Of a stretch of DNA of 64,000 bases, positions 42,900-51,814 are shown piece by piece (position 1 is the stretch's first letter; each line of letters starts with the position of its first letter). Source of the DNA: Sphingomonadales bacterium (GTDB lineage Bacteria; Pseudomonadota; Alphaproteobacteria; Sphingomonadales; Sphingomonadaceae). The notes beneath the pieces are model-generated. The model saw only the letters and a program-made list of their open reading frames with translations, did not search any database and was not told the origin of the DNA. The stretch lies in assembly GCA_025351405.1 (NCBI GenBank), contig JANXVZ010000021.1:1-64000 (forward strand), given 5' to 3'. The position numbers were made by a program, and so were the translations under genes.

Positions 42900-44101
42900 A
42901 TTACGGCCAGACGGTCCATGGCGAACCCGAAATCGACGCCGTCGTCGGCGTGTTGCGCAGTTCCACGCAACTTGGTCCCAACGTCAAGGAGATGGAGCGC
43001 CGGGTCGCCCGGTTGTTCGACAAGCGCCACGGCATCATGGTCAATTCGGGCAGCTCGGCGAATTTCCTTGCGGTCAAGTTGCTCGACCTGCCGGCAGGCA
43101 GCGAAGTCATCACTCCGGCGCTGACCTTTGCCACAACCGTCGCACCGATTGTCCAGAACGGACTTGTCCCGGCCTTTGTCGATGTGTTGCCCGGGACTTA
43201 CAACATCGATGTCGATGCCATCGAAGCGATGATAACCCCGGAAACCCGGGCGATGATGATTCCGTCGCTGATCGGCAACCTGCCCGATTGGGGGCAGATC
43301 CGCGAGATTGCCGACCGGCACGCCCTGCTGGTCATCGAGGACAGCGCCGACACGCTCGGCGCGACCTTGCACGGTCGCAGCACAGGTGCCCGGGCCGACA
43401 TCAGCACCACCAGTTTTTATGGCAGCCATGTCATCAATGCGGGCGGCACCGGCGGCATGGTCTGTGTCAACAGCCCGGACCATTACCGCCGCGCTTTGCT
43501 GCTGCGGTCATGGGGGCGCAGCTCGTCGCTGTTCGCCCAGTCGGAAACCATCGAAAACCGCTTCAACGTCACCGTCGATGGCATCCCCTACGACGCCAAG
43601 TTCGTCTTCGAGGAGCTAGGCTACAACCTCGAACCCAACGAGATGGGGGCGGCGTTCGGCCTTGTTCAGCTCGACAAGCTGGAGGCCAATATCGCGGCGC
43701 GCGAGGCCGCGTTCGCGCGGCACCTGGCGTTCTTTGGCGGCTTTGAAAACTGGTTCGTGCTGCCCCGGCAATTGCCATCGGCACGCACCGGCTGGCTGGC
43801 GTTTGCCTTGACGGTGCGAGACGATGCACCGTTCAGCCGGCGCGACCTCCAGATCCACCTCGAACAGCACGACATCCAGACACGCCCGGTGTTCACCGGC
43901 AATATCCTGCGCCAGCCGGCGATGCGCAATGTCAAGGCAAAGACCGCCCCCGGCGGCTATCCGGTCGCCGACGCCGTCATGCGTGGTGGTATCCTGCTCG
44001 CCTGCCACCATGGTCTCGACGATGCGCACATCGACTACATGCACGAGATGTTCCGCCAGTTTGCCGCGAAGCGATGCGACATGGCCACCGCCGCCGAATG
44101 A
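42890..44101 (+). CDS. rfbH: RfbH-like PLP/PMP dehydratase without an iron-sulfur cluster motif
   Basis: A 403-residue protein of the DegT fold at the third step of CDP-3,6-dideoxyhexose synthesis (C-3 dehydration). The residue that binds PLP in aminotransferases is His180 here (TTSFYGSHVINAGG), as in the dehydratases E1/RfbH and ColD, not Lys. The [2Fe-2S] cysteines that E1 carries after WGRD are absent: residues 207-224 read RSWGRSSSLFAQSETIE. Nor is an E3 reductase gene seen. RBS AAGGAG is 10 bp before the ATG. The protein could work like ColD (PMP from glutamate) rather than by the Fe-S route; CDP context is inferred from its neighbours. Confidence 0.85.
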   Translation: MRVNYGQTVHGEPEIDAVVGVLRSSTQLGPNVKEMERRVARLFDKRHGIMVNSGSSANFLAVKLLDLPAGSEVITPALTFATTVAPIVQNGLVPAFVDVLPGTYNIDVDAIEAMITPETRAMMIPSLIGNLPDWGQIREIADRHALLVIEDSADTLGATLHGRSTGARADISTTSFYGSHVINAGGTGGMVCVNSPDHYRRALLLRSWGRSSSLFAQSETIENRFNVTVDGIPYDAKFVFEELGYNLEPNEMGAAFGLVQLDKLEANIAAREAAFARHLAFFGGFENWFVLPRQLPSARTGWLAFALTVRDDAPFSRRDLQIHLEQHDIQTRPVFTGNILRQPAMRNVKAKTAPGGYPVADAVMRGGILLACHHGLDDAHIDYMHEMFRQFAAKRCDMATAAE

Positions 44102-45063
44102 GCGGAGAGCGGGCCCGCACGCTTATTGTCGGCGGTGCCGGCTTTGTTGGTGCGCACATGGCGGCGCGCCGCGTCGTTGCTGGAGACGATGTCCATGTGC
44201 TGGTGCGCTCGACAACCCAGTTGGGCCGGCTGGCGGGACTGCGTGATCGGCTGACGATTCATGCCGTGGGCCTCGACAGCCGTGCAGCACTCGACAGAGT
44301 GCTTGCCGAGGCTCGCCCGCAAACCGTCTATCTGCTCACCATGGAGGATCGCCGCGCTCCGCAGCCGGACTTTGCCGACGCAATGCTCAGCCTCAGCGCC
44401 GATGTCGGGGGCCTCCTCAACATCATCGCCGCCTGCGCTGCCGCGTCACCGCCGCCACGTGTCGTGGTGCGGGCAAGCTCGCTTGCCGAATATGGGCCTA
44501 TCGCGGCGCCCTATGATGAAGCCCAGCAGGAGATGCCGCTCAATTCCTATGCGGCGGCGCTGGTTGCCGGGACTTGCTATGCGCGGATGCTGGCACCGCG
44601 GCTGCCGTTCGCGCTGGTCACGGCGCGCCTCGCGCTGCTGTATGGACCGCAGCAATCGGATCGATTCCTGGTATCGCAGCTTATCGGCCATGCATTGGCC
44701 GGCAAGCGCATCGCGGTGTTGCGACCGTTCGACCGGCGCGACCTGATGCATGTCGACGACGCGGTGTCAGGTATGGAGGCGCTTGCGGAACGCCCGCTGG
44801 CGCCCATCGTGAACCTGGCAACAGGCCATGCGCCGACAATGCTGGAGGTGGCGGGCCGGATATTCGAGATGTGCTCGGCAGACATGGGCCTGCTTGACCT
44901 CGGCCCGCGCCACCCGCCTGGCGGCACCCCGGATTTTCGCGGCTCAGGCGCCCTGGCGCAGCGGCTGCTCGGCTGGCGGCCATCGATCGCGCTGGACGAT
45001 GGCCTTGCCCGGACGATCCGTAGCTATGCCGAAAGCCGCGCCCGTGCAGAGCTTGCAGCGTGA
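44098..45063 (+). CDS. NAD-dependent epimerase/reductase-like protein with altered active site
   Basis: A 321-residue SDR-fold protein with the cofactor loop LIVGGAGFVGAHMA. In the catalytic segment, the expected YxxxK reads SYAAALVAG: the tyrosine is present but the lysine is leucine, and the upstream Ser lies in RASSLAEYG. It ends with typical HPPGGTPDFRGSG text. It begins inside the stop of the RfbH-like gene (ATGA) and overlaps the GT2 gene the same way. Its place suggests a ketoreductase that finishes the dideoxyhexose (as RfbJ does), but the missing Lys weakens that. Confidence 0.75.
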   Translation: MSGERARTLIVGGAGFVGAHMAARRVVAGDDVHVLVRSTTQLGRLAGLRDRLTIHAVGLDSRAALDRVLAEARPQTVYLLTMEDRRAPQPDFADAMLSLSADVGGLLNIIAACAAASPPPRVVVRASSLAEYGPIAAPYDEAQQEMPLNSYAAALVAGTCYARMLAPRLPFALVTARLALLYGPQQSDRFLVSQLIGHALAGKRIAVLRPFDRRDLMHVDDAVSGMEALAERPLAPIVNLATGHAPTMLEVAGRIFEMCSADMGLLDLGPRHPPGGTPDFRGSGALAQRLLGWRPSIALDDGLARTIRSYAESRARAELAA

Positions 45064-46052
45064 CCGTGCTGCGCCCAACCCTCGTTTCGGTGCTGGTTCC
45101 CGCCTATAACGAGGAGGCCAACGTCGAGCGCGCCCATGCCGCTATCGCCGAGGTCTTCGACCGGCTGCCGGCCTGCGACTGCGAGATCATCTTCACCGAC
45201 AATCACTCCGAAGATGCGACCTTCGCGCGGCTCGAAGCCATCGCCGCACGCGATCCCCGGGTCCGGGTCATCCGCTTTGCCCGCAACTATGGCTATCAGC
45301 GATCGGTGCTGGTTGCCTATCAGCATGCGCGGGGTGATTGCGCGGTGCAACTTGACTGCGACTTGCAGGATCCGCCCGCGCTCATCCCCGAGATGCTGGC
45401 GATGTGGCGCCAGGGGTACCAGGTTGTCTATGGCGTGCGGCGCGGGCTTCCCGACGGCTTTATCGTCAAGGCAGCCCGGCGGAGTTTTTATCGTCTCATC
45501 AGGGCATTGAGCGAGGACGACCTGCCGCTTGATGCCGGTGAGTTCCGGCTGGTCGATCGGCGCATCCTCGACCAGCTTCGCGATGTCGAGGATACCAGTC
45601 CCTATGTGCGCGGGCTGATCAGCTCGATGGGGTTTGCCCAGATCGGGCTGCTGTATGACCGCGCGGCGCGGCAGGCTGGCACGAGCAAATTTTCATTCAT
45701 GCGGATGCTGGCGCTGGCCGTCGATGGCCTGCTCAACCACTCGCTGGTGCCATTGCGGCTGGCTTCGCTGATCGCATTGGGGACGGGTGGGCTGACCTTC
45801 CTGCTGATCTTCGGCTATCTCGTCGGCCGCGCGCTGTTCGGGCGATACTGGCCTGCCGGTTTCGCCACGACGACCCTGCTGCTGCTGATGTCGATAATGC
45901 TCAATGCCATGTTCTTCGGCATATTGGGGGAATATGTCGGCCGCATCTTCATGCAGAGCAAGCGCCGACCGCTGCCGATCATCGAAGCGTCGATCAATTG
46001 CGACGAGGTGGAGCAGACGGTTTTGCGCTCGGGACGGGTGGTCGGGTTTTAA
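45060..46052 (+). CDS. Glycosyltransferase family 2, DPM1/ArnC-like, with C-terminal membrane helices
   Basis: A 330-residue polyprenyl-phosphate glycosyltransferase. N-terminal SVLVPAYNEEANV starts the GT-A fold; the metal-binding motif is in QLDCDLQDPP (near residue 99). Two membrane helices at the end (LIALGTGGLTFLLIFGYLVG and LLLLMSIMLNAMFFGILGEYVG) fit the ArnC/GtrB/DPM1-like group, which makes undecaprenyl-phosphate sugars. The GTG start lies in the stop of the upstream gene. The GtrA-like gene at 40228 could be its flippase partner. Confidence 0.9.
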   Translation: MTVLRPTLVSVLVPAYNEEANVERAHAAIAEVFDRLPACDCEIIFTDNHSEDATFARLEAIAARDPRVRVIRFARNYGYQRSVLVAYQHARGDCAVQLDCDLQDPPALIPEMLAMWRQGYQVVYGVRRGLPDGFIVKAARRSFYRLIRALSEDDLPLDAGEFRLVDRRILDQLRDVEDTSPYVRGLISSMGFAQIGLLYDRAARQAGTSKFSFMRMLALAVDGLLNHSLVPLRLASLIALGTGGLTFLLIFGYLVGRALFGRYWPAGFATTTLLLLMSIMLNAMFFGILGEYVGRIFMQSKRRPLPIIEASINCDEVEQTVLRSGRVVGF

Positions 46053-47386
46053 CCAGCAGGCGTGGCGCCCGATGTGGCAGCAGGGGTTTTGGCAAGCTTC
46101 AGGGCGCGTCGGAAATCGATGATCAGGATGGCGGATACGATCGTCGCCAGTACGATATGCGCGATGTTGGCACCCATCGCGCCGATCCGCGGCACCAGCA
46201 GCAACGTGGTGACATGGAATGCGACCGTGCCCGCCAGGGTTGCGAGGAGCAACTGGCGCTGCCGGCCCATCGAAAGCAGCGCGGCGCGGGCACCGGTCCC
46301 TGTCATCGTCAGCATCACGGCGACCATCTGCATGACCAGCAACGGCGCTGCACCGACAAAGCCTGGCCCGGCCATGACTTGCAGGAGTGGCGCCGCGATA
46401 ACGGCAAATATCGCGACCCCCAGCGCCCCCGCGACAAGGAGCATCGCTTCGACCTGGAAGACCGCGCGCCGCATTTCGGCGATAGCGCCGGCTGCCCATA
46501 GACGGGCAATATCGGGATAGAGCACAGCCTGCACCTGGGTCGAGACCTGTTCGGCAAGCCGGCCGACCCGCTTGGCGATGTTGTACAGACCTGCAGCAAC
46601 GGGCCCTGCCAATGCGCCGACGATCAGTACATCGAGCTGGTTGGCGCTCGATCGCAACGTCAGCGACAGGTTGCTCGACCAGGCAAAGCTCCAGATGCCA
46701 TCGAATCGGGCGGCGGCGCCGACCAGCGGCGCGCGCAGGACGCCGTGGACGCCATTGGCACGAAGCACCCGGAAGGCAAAGGCGAGCACGAAGAGGGCGC
46801 CAACAATCTGCGTCAGCATCCAGATTGCCACAAAGCTTTCCAGCCTTCCAACGGCCAACAGCGCCGCGCCGCACAGTATCAGCCGCAACACCCCGCCGCC
46901 GACCGGGCCATAGGCGGCGATGCGATATTTGCCGTATAGCCGTAGTACTGCAGTCGCCATGCCGTTGAGATTGAATGGCAGCACCAGCGAATAAATGAGG
47001 ATGACATTGAGCGTGCGCGGCGCCCAGCCAAGGAGCGGCGCGGCGACAAGTGCGATACCGACTGCAACCACCCAGGCCAGCAGGGCGCCGCCAACATCCA
47101 GCGCAAGTCCAAACTTGTAAAGGGCGCTGCGGTTGGCAGCGTCGTCGGGTCCGTTCAAGGCGGCGCCGTATTTGATCAGCGGCTGCCAAGACTGGAAGGT
47201 AACCAGACGCTCGACAGCACGGGTATAGGCGAGGACAAGCGCCAATATGCCGTAATCGGCTGGGCCGAGGGCGCGCGCGGTCAGGGCGACGGCGCCAAGG
47301 CCCACCATCGCCGTGGCGGCATTCCCGGACAACAGATGCCCGACATTGCCCAATCGCGCCCGCAAAGCCGGGTCGAAGGCGGTCAT
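46049..47386 (-). CDS. Polysaccharide flippase (Wzx-like, MOP/RfbX family)
   Basis: A 445-residue polytopic protein of the oligosaccharidyl-lipid flippase superfamily, with about 12 helices (LARLGNVGHLLSGNAATAMVGLGAVALTARALGPADYG is the family N-terminus; the C-terminus ends in ATIVSAILIIDFRRALKLAKT). It would move the lipid-linked repeat unit across the inner membrane for the Wzy protein. It converges with the GT2 gene (4-bp overlap of ends) and begins inside the stop of the upstream beta-barrel gene. Confidence 0.85.
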   Translation of the reverse strand: MTAFDPALRARLGNVGHLLSGNAATAMVGLGAVALTARALGPADYGILALVLAYTRAVERLVTFQSWQPLIKYGAALNGPDDAANRSALYKFGLALDVGGALLAWVVAVGIALVAAPLLGWAPRTLNVILIYSLVLPFNLNGMATAVLRLYGKYRIAAYGPVGGGVLRLILCGAALLAVGRLESFVAIWMLTQIVGALFVLAFAFRVLRANGVHGVLRAPLVGAAARFDGIWSFAWSSNLSLTLRSSANQLDVLIVGALAGPVAAGLYNIAKRVGRLAEQVSTQVQAVLYPDIARLWAAGAIAEMRRAVFQVEAMLLVAGALGVAIFAVIAAPLLQVMAGPGFVGAAPLLVMQMVAVMLTMTGTGARAALLSMGRQRQLLLATLAGTVAFHVTTLLLVPRIGAMGANIAHIVLATIVSAILIIDFRRALKLAKTPAATSGATPAG

Positions 47387-48639
47387 TCCCGCAGGCGCAC
47401 GCCCACACCCACTGTCGTCCGTTCAAAGCGGTCGAACACACTGTTGGCGTGGCGGTTGGTTTGGCTGGCGGCAACGAACAGCGAGAGATTGCGGTTCAGC
47501 AACAGCTCGACTTCAGCCTCGGCGAGCCAGGTCTGGAGCCGGCGGTCGATGCTGCCGCGATAAGACGTCGCGTCATAGGTGATGCCCGCGTGCACCAGCA
47601 GGTTGTGGCGAGCCTCGGCATCGAAGTGCAGCGCAAATTTGTCATCGACGCGGCCGCTGGCGCCGGCACGGATGGTGCCGACATCACCGCTCGATGCATC
47701 GAAGGTCAGGGATATGCGCGGGGTCGGCATCCATAACATCTTGGCGTCGAGGGCAAGGCCGGAAAATGACGGCAGCGCCCCATCGGGATTGGCCTTGAAA
47801 CCGCCGATACCGACTTCGCCGCGCCAGCGCCCGGTGATATCGAGGGTGAAGCCGCCGAGCGCGCCGAATGTGGTGACATCGCGGTCGATGCCGTTGCGAT
47901 CGACAGCAAGACGGGCGTTGCGGCGATTGCCATACCCCTGGACAAAGGCCGTGATGCGCGGCGACAGCACGAGGCCTAACCGGACCGAAGCGCTGTAGCT
48001 GGTCAGGTCACGATCGGCCTCGTTCGGGTCGAGATAGTTGATCGACTGCACGCCGCCCCTCACTGCGATATCGACGCGGCTGCGATTATAGCGATAACCA
48101 AGTTCCGATACGAACGAGTTGAGACGCGCTGGATGGAACAGCGTTGGATTGGCCTCCGGATCGGCACGGCTCTGGATGGCGCGGTCGAAATGCAGCTTGC
48201 CATCGATCTGGGTCGCGCCGCCGGCCGCAAAACTGGCGCCGGCGCCGCCGCCGAACGTGAAGCTGTCCTCGCTCGATTGCGTGGCGTGGATACGTCCATT
48301 GGCTTCGATGTCGCCGGTAAGATTCAGGCGCCGTCCATCGGCGACGATATCCAGGCGCGGCCCGATGTTGGCAACCGTGTCCCCGATGGTGTCGCGCGAA
48401 GTTGCAAAGACGTTGCTGTCGTAATGGGCCTCGGTGGTCAGCAACGGCAGAAGCGTGACGTTGCCGACCTGCCAGCGCCCTGTTTCATAGCCGGGGCGGG
48501 GTAGCGACAGCAGCGCTTCCCCGCGCTGGATTTGCTGTGCGTGCGCGCCGGTGGTCGCAATGCCCGGAACGATGGCAACCGCGCCGACCGCGCCGAACGC
48601 CATGCGCGCCATCGACTGCCAGGAGCGCCTCCGCAACAT
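47383..48639 (-). CDS. Outer-membrane beta-barrel protein of a polysaccharide locus (BBP2-like)
   Basis: A 418-residue exported beta-barrel: signal peptide ending TTGAHAQ, then alternating beta-strands with the SxxSYxYNxxR patterns common to BBP2-type porins (ELGYRYNRSRVDIAV; SASVRLGLVLSPRITAFVQGYGNRRN). It ends with ERTTVGVGVRLRE, an aromatic-rich last strand whose final residue is Glu, not Phe. Barrels of this kind are found with short OPX proteins in exopolysaccharide loci. The ATG chosen gives a normal signal peptide; longer starts do not. It overlaps the flippase gene by 4 bp. Confidence 0.8.
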   Translation of the reverse strand: MLRRRSWQSMARMAFGAVGAVAIVPGIATTGAHAQQIQRGEALLSLPRPGYETGRWQVGNVTLLPLLTTEAHYDSNVFATSRDTIGDTVANIGPRLDIVADGRRLNLTGDIEANGRIHATQSSEDSFTFGGGAGASFAAGGATQIDGKLHFDRAIQSRADPEANPTLFHPARLNSFVSELGYRYNRSRVDIAVRGGVQSINYLDPNEADRDLTSYSASVRLGLVLSPRITAFVQGYGNRRNARLAVDRNGIDRDVTTFGALGGFTLDITGRWRGEVGIGGFKANPDGALPSFSGLALDAKMLWMPTPRISLTFDASSGDVGTIRAGASGRVDDKFALHFDAEARHNLLVHAGITYDATSYRGSIDRRLQTWLAEAEVELLLNRNLSLFVAASQTNRHANSVFDRFERTTVGVGVRLRE

Positions 48640-48852
48640 GTGACGCTGTCGTGCCCCCGCGATCGGTCGCCAACGTGCAACCCGCTGGCAAGGTAAGGCT
48701 TTGGCTGGGCAGTCCCTACCGGACATCGGCATAGTCGGTGACGAATCCGGGGTATCGCCGCATGGCCAGTGCGACGCGGTTCAGCCGGAATAGTCACCTT
48801 TGGAAACCACACCGGGCGCTATATTCGGCGGGTATTGCGGGAGGGGAGCACA

Positions 48853-49698
48853 ATGCTGGCGTTGCAGGATCTGCCGGCCATCGCGCCGGCCTTGTCGGTG
48901 GCGGCGGAGCGGCGGGCGTTTTCGCGGCTCCGGTTGGCTGATGGTATCTTCAAAACCACCGTTGCGCGCCGGCTCGGGGATGTCGATACCGAAACCATTC
49001 GGCTATTGTCCCCGGCGGCGACGCGGATCGAAGTCATCGACGTCGGAGCTTCGTCGGGAACAACGTCGCTCGAACTGGTCGAAGCGCTGGAGGCTGCCGG
49101 CTTTCGCAGCGCACTGACCCTGACCGACCTGTCACTGACGGCGAGACAGGTCCAGGTGCATCGTGGTTATCGCGTCCTTGTCGATGGGCGTGGTCAGTTG
49201 CTCCAGCATCAGTTTCTGGGGGTGCCGATCCGGCCATGGCGCCGCCGGCTCGACCTGGTGACGCAATTCTGGATCGTCATCGGCCTCGCCAACGCGTGGT
49301 ACAGGCGCCAGGCGGCTCGGGAACAGATCGCATTGACCGGGGCAAGGCGGATATTGCTGGTCGCGCCGCGCGCCGCCGCACACCCAGCGATCACGTGCGA
49401 GGAGGGAGACGTCTTCGCCACCTTGCCGTCGACGCATGCACAGCGCTTCGATATTGTTCGTGCCGCCAACCTGTTGTTGCCGGATGTGTTCAGTGCCGAC
49501 CGAATTTCGCTTGCGATCACGCAGCTGAAGGCGCGGATGCGCGGTCCCGGCGCATTGCTGGTTCTGGCGCGCAGCCCGGCGCCGGGGCGCCCCGGGGCAA
49601 ACCGGGCGACGATTTACCGGATGGATGGCGAAGGCGCGCTGCTCGTCGCCGCACGTATCGGCGGTGGAAGCGAGATCGAGGCACTGGTCGGGACATAA
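48853..49698 (+). CDS. Predicted SAM-dependent methyltransferase-like protein
   Basis: A 281-residue protein. The core has a methyltransferase motif I, VIDVGASSGTTSLELVEALEAAG (near residue 58), followed by LTDLSLTARQ. A second half with LLVLARSP is less typical, so activity is not assured. RBS GGGAGGGGAG precedes the ATG by about 5 bp. The 3' end overlaps the convergent membrane GT gene by 85 bp in antisense, so one of the two C-termini may be mis-called. The substrate is unknown. Confidence 0.7.
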   Translation: MLALQDLPAIAPALSVAAERRAFSRLRLADGIFKTTVARRLGDVDTETIRLLSPAATRIEVIDVGASSGTTSLELVEALEAAGFRSALTLTDLSLTARQVQVHRGYRVLVDGRGQLLQHQFLGVPIRPWRRRLDLVTQFWIVIGLANAWYRRQAAREQIALTGARRILLVAPRAAAHPAITCEEGDVFATLPSTHAQRFDIVRAANLLLPDVFSADRISLAITQLKARMRGPGALLVLARSPAPGRPGANRATIYRMDGEGALLVAARIGGGSEIEALVGT

Positions 49699-51272
49699 AG
49701 CTGAAGCGCGCCATAGCGAGTCATGCCGCCGACCAGCGGCGCTTCGGCGTAGCCATGGCCCCTTGCATAGGTGCGGAATGCATCATCGAGGTGCCCTTCT
49801 GCCCCGACCAGAATCGCACCCGGCGGCTCTGCGTCCAGCCGAGCGGCGAGCGTTTTCGGCGATACCAGCCGCCAGTAACGTCGTTCAGACGGTTTCATCA
49901 TGTCAGCGACACGATAGACGAACGGCCCGACGGCGAGTTCGTCGTAAACCTGCCCCCCGCCATCGAGCACATAGAGGGGCGAAAGGGTGGCGACACGACG
50001 ACCGTGCGCTGCCCCTGCCACCTGTACGGCGATGGCATGAACCTGGTTGCCGGCCCATTGCCCGGGCTTGAGCAGCGCCGGCAACCCGGTCACGAGACGT
50101 GGCCCGTCAATCAACAGTGTCAGCAGGGCGACGCCGACCGCCATGGGCATTGCGGCGCGGCGCTCCGCCGGGGCCAGCGCACCGAAAAGCAACGCCAGCA
50201 AGACGATGGCAAACGGCAGCGGCGGCACGAAATATTGCGGAAACGATGGACGGGGAATGAAGGATACAGCGATGCCCATGAGGACCAGTCCGGCAACAAG
50301 GAGCACCGGCCAGTTGGGTCGCCAGCCTCGCAGCCATAGCTGGGCAGTCGTGGCGACAAGGGCCAACGCCAGCAGCAGGCTGCTGCTGCTGCCCCATAGC
50401 GACAAGGCGAGGACGAAGCGATCGTGCAGGCTGATGACCAAAGGTTCGGGTTGGGCCAGCGCCCAGGCGAGATGCGGCCCGCGATGATACCCCATGACAT
50501 GATCGATAAAGCCTGCCGGGTCGGCGTGCAGCGCCAGCAGCGTCGGTACAGCGCCGACGATGCCACCGGCGAGCAGCGGCAGCCCCACCCTGACGATCCG
50601 GTGCCGCAGTGTCAGGGCTGGAGGGGCCAACAGCGCGGCCACAGCGAAGGGCGGCACGAGCAGGACGTAATTTGCTTTCATTCCCCCGGACATCGCCAGC
50701 AGCAGTCCCGCAAGTGCGATGACCAGGGGTCTGATCCGCCAGCGTTCGACTTCGCCGATGTACAGCCCGAGCCCGGCAAGCGCGAAGGGTATGGGCAGGA
50801 AGTTGTTGGTGACCAGCGTTCCCGCCTGGGCGCCCAGCACCGGATTGGCGAGCAGCAGCAGGCAGCATAGCCCAGTCAACATTGCGTCGGAGGTCGCCCG
50901 CCAGCTGATGGCAGCGACCAGTGCAACCGTCGCCAGCCAGCCCGCTACGATCACCCAGCGGAAAGCCAGTACCGGGCGCGCCGGATCGAAAATCCTTACC
51001 AGCGCGTCGAGCATAATCGGCAGGTTGGGCAGGTGGTTGAAGCCAAAATCGCGGTAGATATCGCCCTGGCGATACAGCAGTCCCATGCTGGCGAACATCT
51101 GTTCGTCATGGCGCAGCGGCGCCGACAGGATTTGCCCGACCAATGCAAGGCCGAGCGCCAGCAGCACCAGCAGCACCAGCAGCTTACCGGCGTGCAGCAC
51201 TCGCATCAGCGCCGGCAGCGCCAGGGTTACCAAGGTGTTGCCCGGTGCTGCAGCAGCGCGATTCAGAACCAC
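49614..51272 (-). CDS. Membrane-bound glycosyltransferase of the GT-C type
   Basis: A 552-residue polytopic protein with about ten or more hydrophobic helices and the GT-C signature LRHDEQMFASMGLLYRQGDIYRD in the first periplasmic loop, where the Asp/Glu pair is catalytic in the ArnT/PMT group. The C-terminal 120 residues form a soluble domain (LSPLYVLDGGGQVYDEL; YARGHGYAEAPL). It starts with GTG in a good Shine-Dalgarno region (GAGGAGG very close to the start) overlapping the OPX stop. The final 30 residues are Ser/Pro/Ala-rich and lie antisense to the methyltransferase-like gene. Confidence 0.75.
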   Translation of the reverse strand: MVLNRAAAAPGNTLVTLALPALMRVLHAGKLLVLLVLLALGLALVGQILSAPLRHDEQMFASMGLLYRQGDIYRDFGFNHLPNLPIMLDALVRIFDPARPVLAFRWVIVAGWLATVALVAAISWRATSDAMLTGLCCLLLLANPVLGAQAGTLVTNNFLPIPFALAGLGLYIGEVERWRIRPLVIALAGLLLAMSGGMKANYVLLVPPFAVAALLAPPALTLRHRIVRVGLPLLAGGIVGAVPTLLALHADPAGFIDHVMGYHRGPHLAWALAQPEPLVISLHDRFVLALSLWGSSSSLLLALALVATTAQLWLRGWRPNWPVLLVAGLVLMGIAVSFIPRPSFPQYFVPPLPFAIVLLALLFGALAPAERRAAMPMAVGVALLTLLIDGPRLVTGLPALLKPGQWAGNQVHAIAVQVAGAAHGRRVATLSPLYVLDGGGQVYDELAVGPFVYRVADMMKPSERRYWRLVSPKTLAARLDAEPPGAILVGAEGHLDDAFRTYARGHGYAEAPLVGGMTRYGALQLYVPTSASISLPPPIRAATSSAPSPSIR

Positions 51273-51814
51273 GCCTCCTCGATCTTGATGGTGTCACCTG
51301 GCAAGACGAGCGTCTCGGGCCGCGCCGAGCCGCTGGCAGCATGGCCGCCTGCATTGCGAACGATCATCGCGCGCTTGGTCTGGGCACGGAAGGTGAAGCC
51401 GCCGGCGATCGAAACCGCGGTCAGCACCGACATTCCGGGCACATAAGGGTATTGGCCGGGCTTTTGCACTTCGCCAAGGATGAAGAAGGGGCGATACTTG
51501 TCGATCTGGATGCTGACGCTGGGCGCGCGAAGCAGTTGCTTTTCGCGCAACGCGTCGACGATCAGCGCCTCGGCTTCAGGCACGGTCTTTTGCGCGACGG
51601 CGAGTTGCCCGACCAGCGGCATCGAGATGGTGCCGGTATCGGCGATGGCATAGGTCGTGCTGGCCTGGTCGATACCGACGACGCTGACGCGGATCTCATC
51701 GCCGGCACCCAACCGGTAGGCACCAGCAGGGGCATCCGGGATTGGCGGCAACCTGCGGGCCTCGGCCACGTTCAGTGGCGCCAGCAACAGCAAGGCCATG
51801 ATGAAACGAATCAT
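51263..51814 (-). CDS. Short polysaccharide export (OPX/Wza-like) protein
   Basis: A 183-residue export protein: signal peptide (IRFIMALLLLAPLNVAEA), then the polysaccharide-export domain AYRLGAGDEIRVSVVG, then a SLBB-like part with RPFFILGEVQKPGQYPYVPGMSVLTAVSIAGGF. At 183 residues it is about half of Wza. It has no lipobox Cys at the signal end and no C-terminal amphipathic helix, so it cannot form the Wza pore on its own. The start overlaps the stop of the sulfotransferase gene. Confidence 0.92.
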   Translation of the reverse strand: MIRFIMALLLLAPLNVAEARRLPPIPDAPAGAYRLGAGDEIRVSVVGIDQASTTYAIADTGTISMPLVGQLAVAQKTVPEAEALIVDALREKQLLRAPSVSIQIDKYRPFFILGEVQKPGQYPYVPGMSVLTAVSIAGGFTFRAQTKRAMIVRNAGGHAASGSARPETLVLPGDTIKIEEAWF

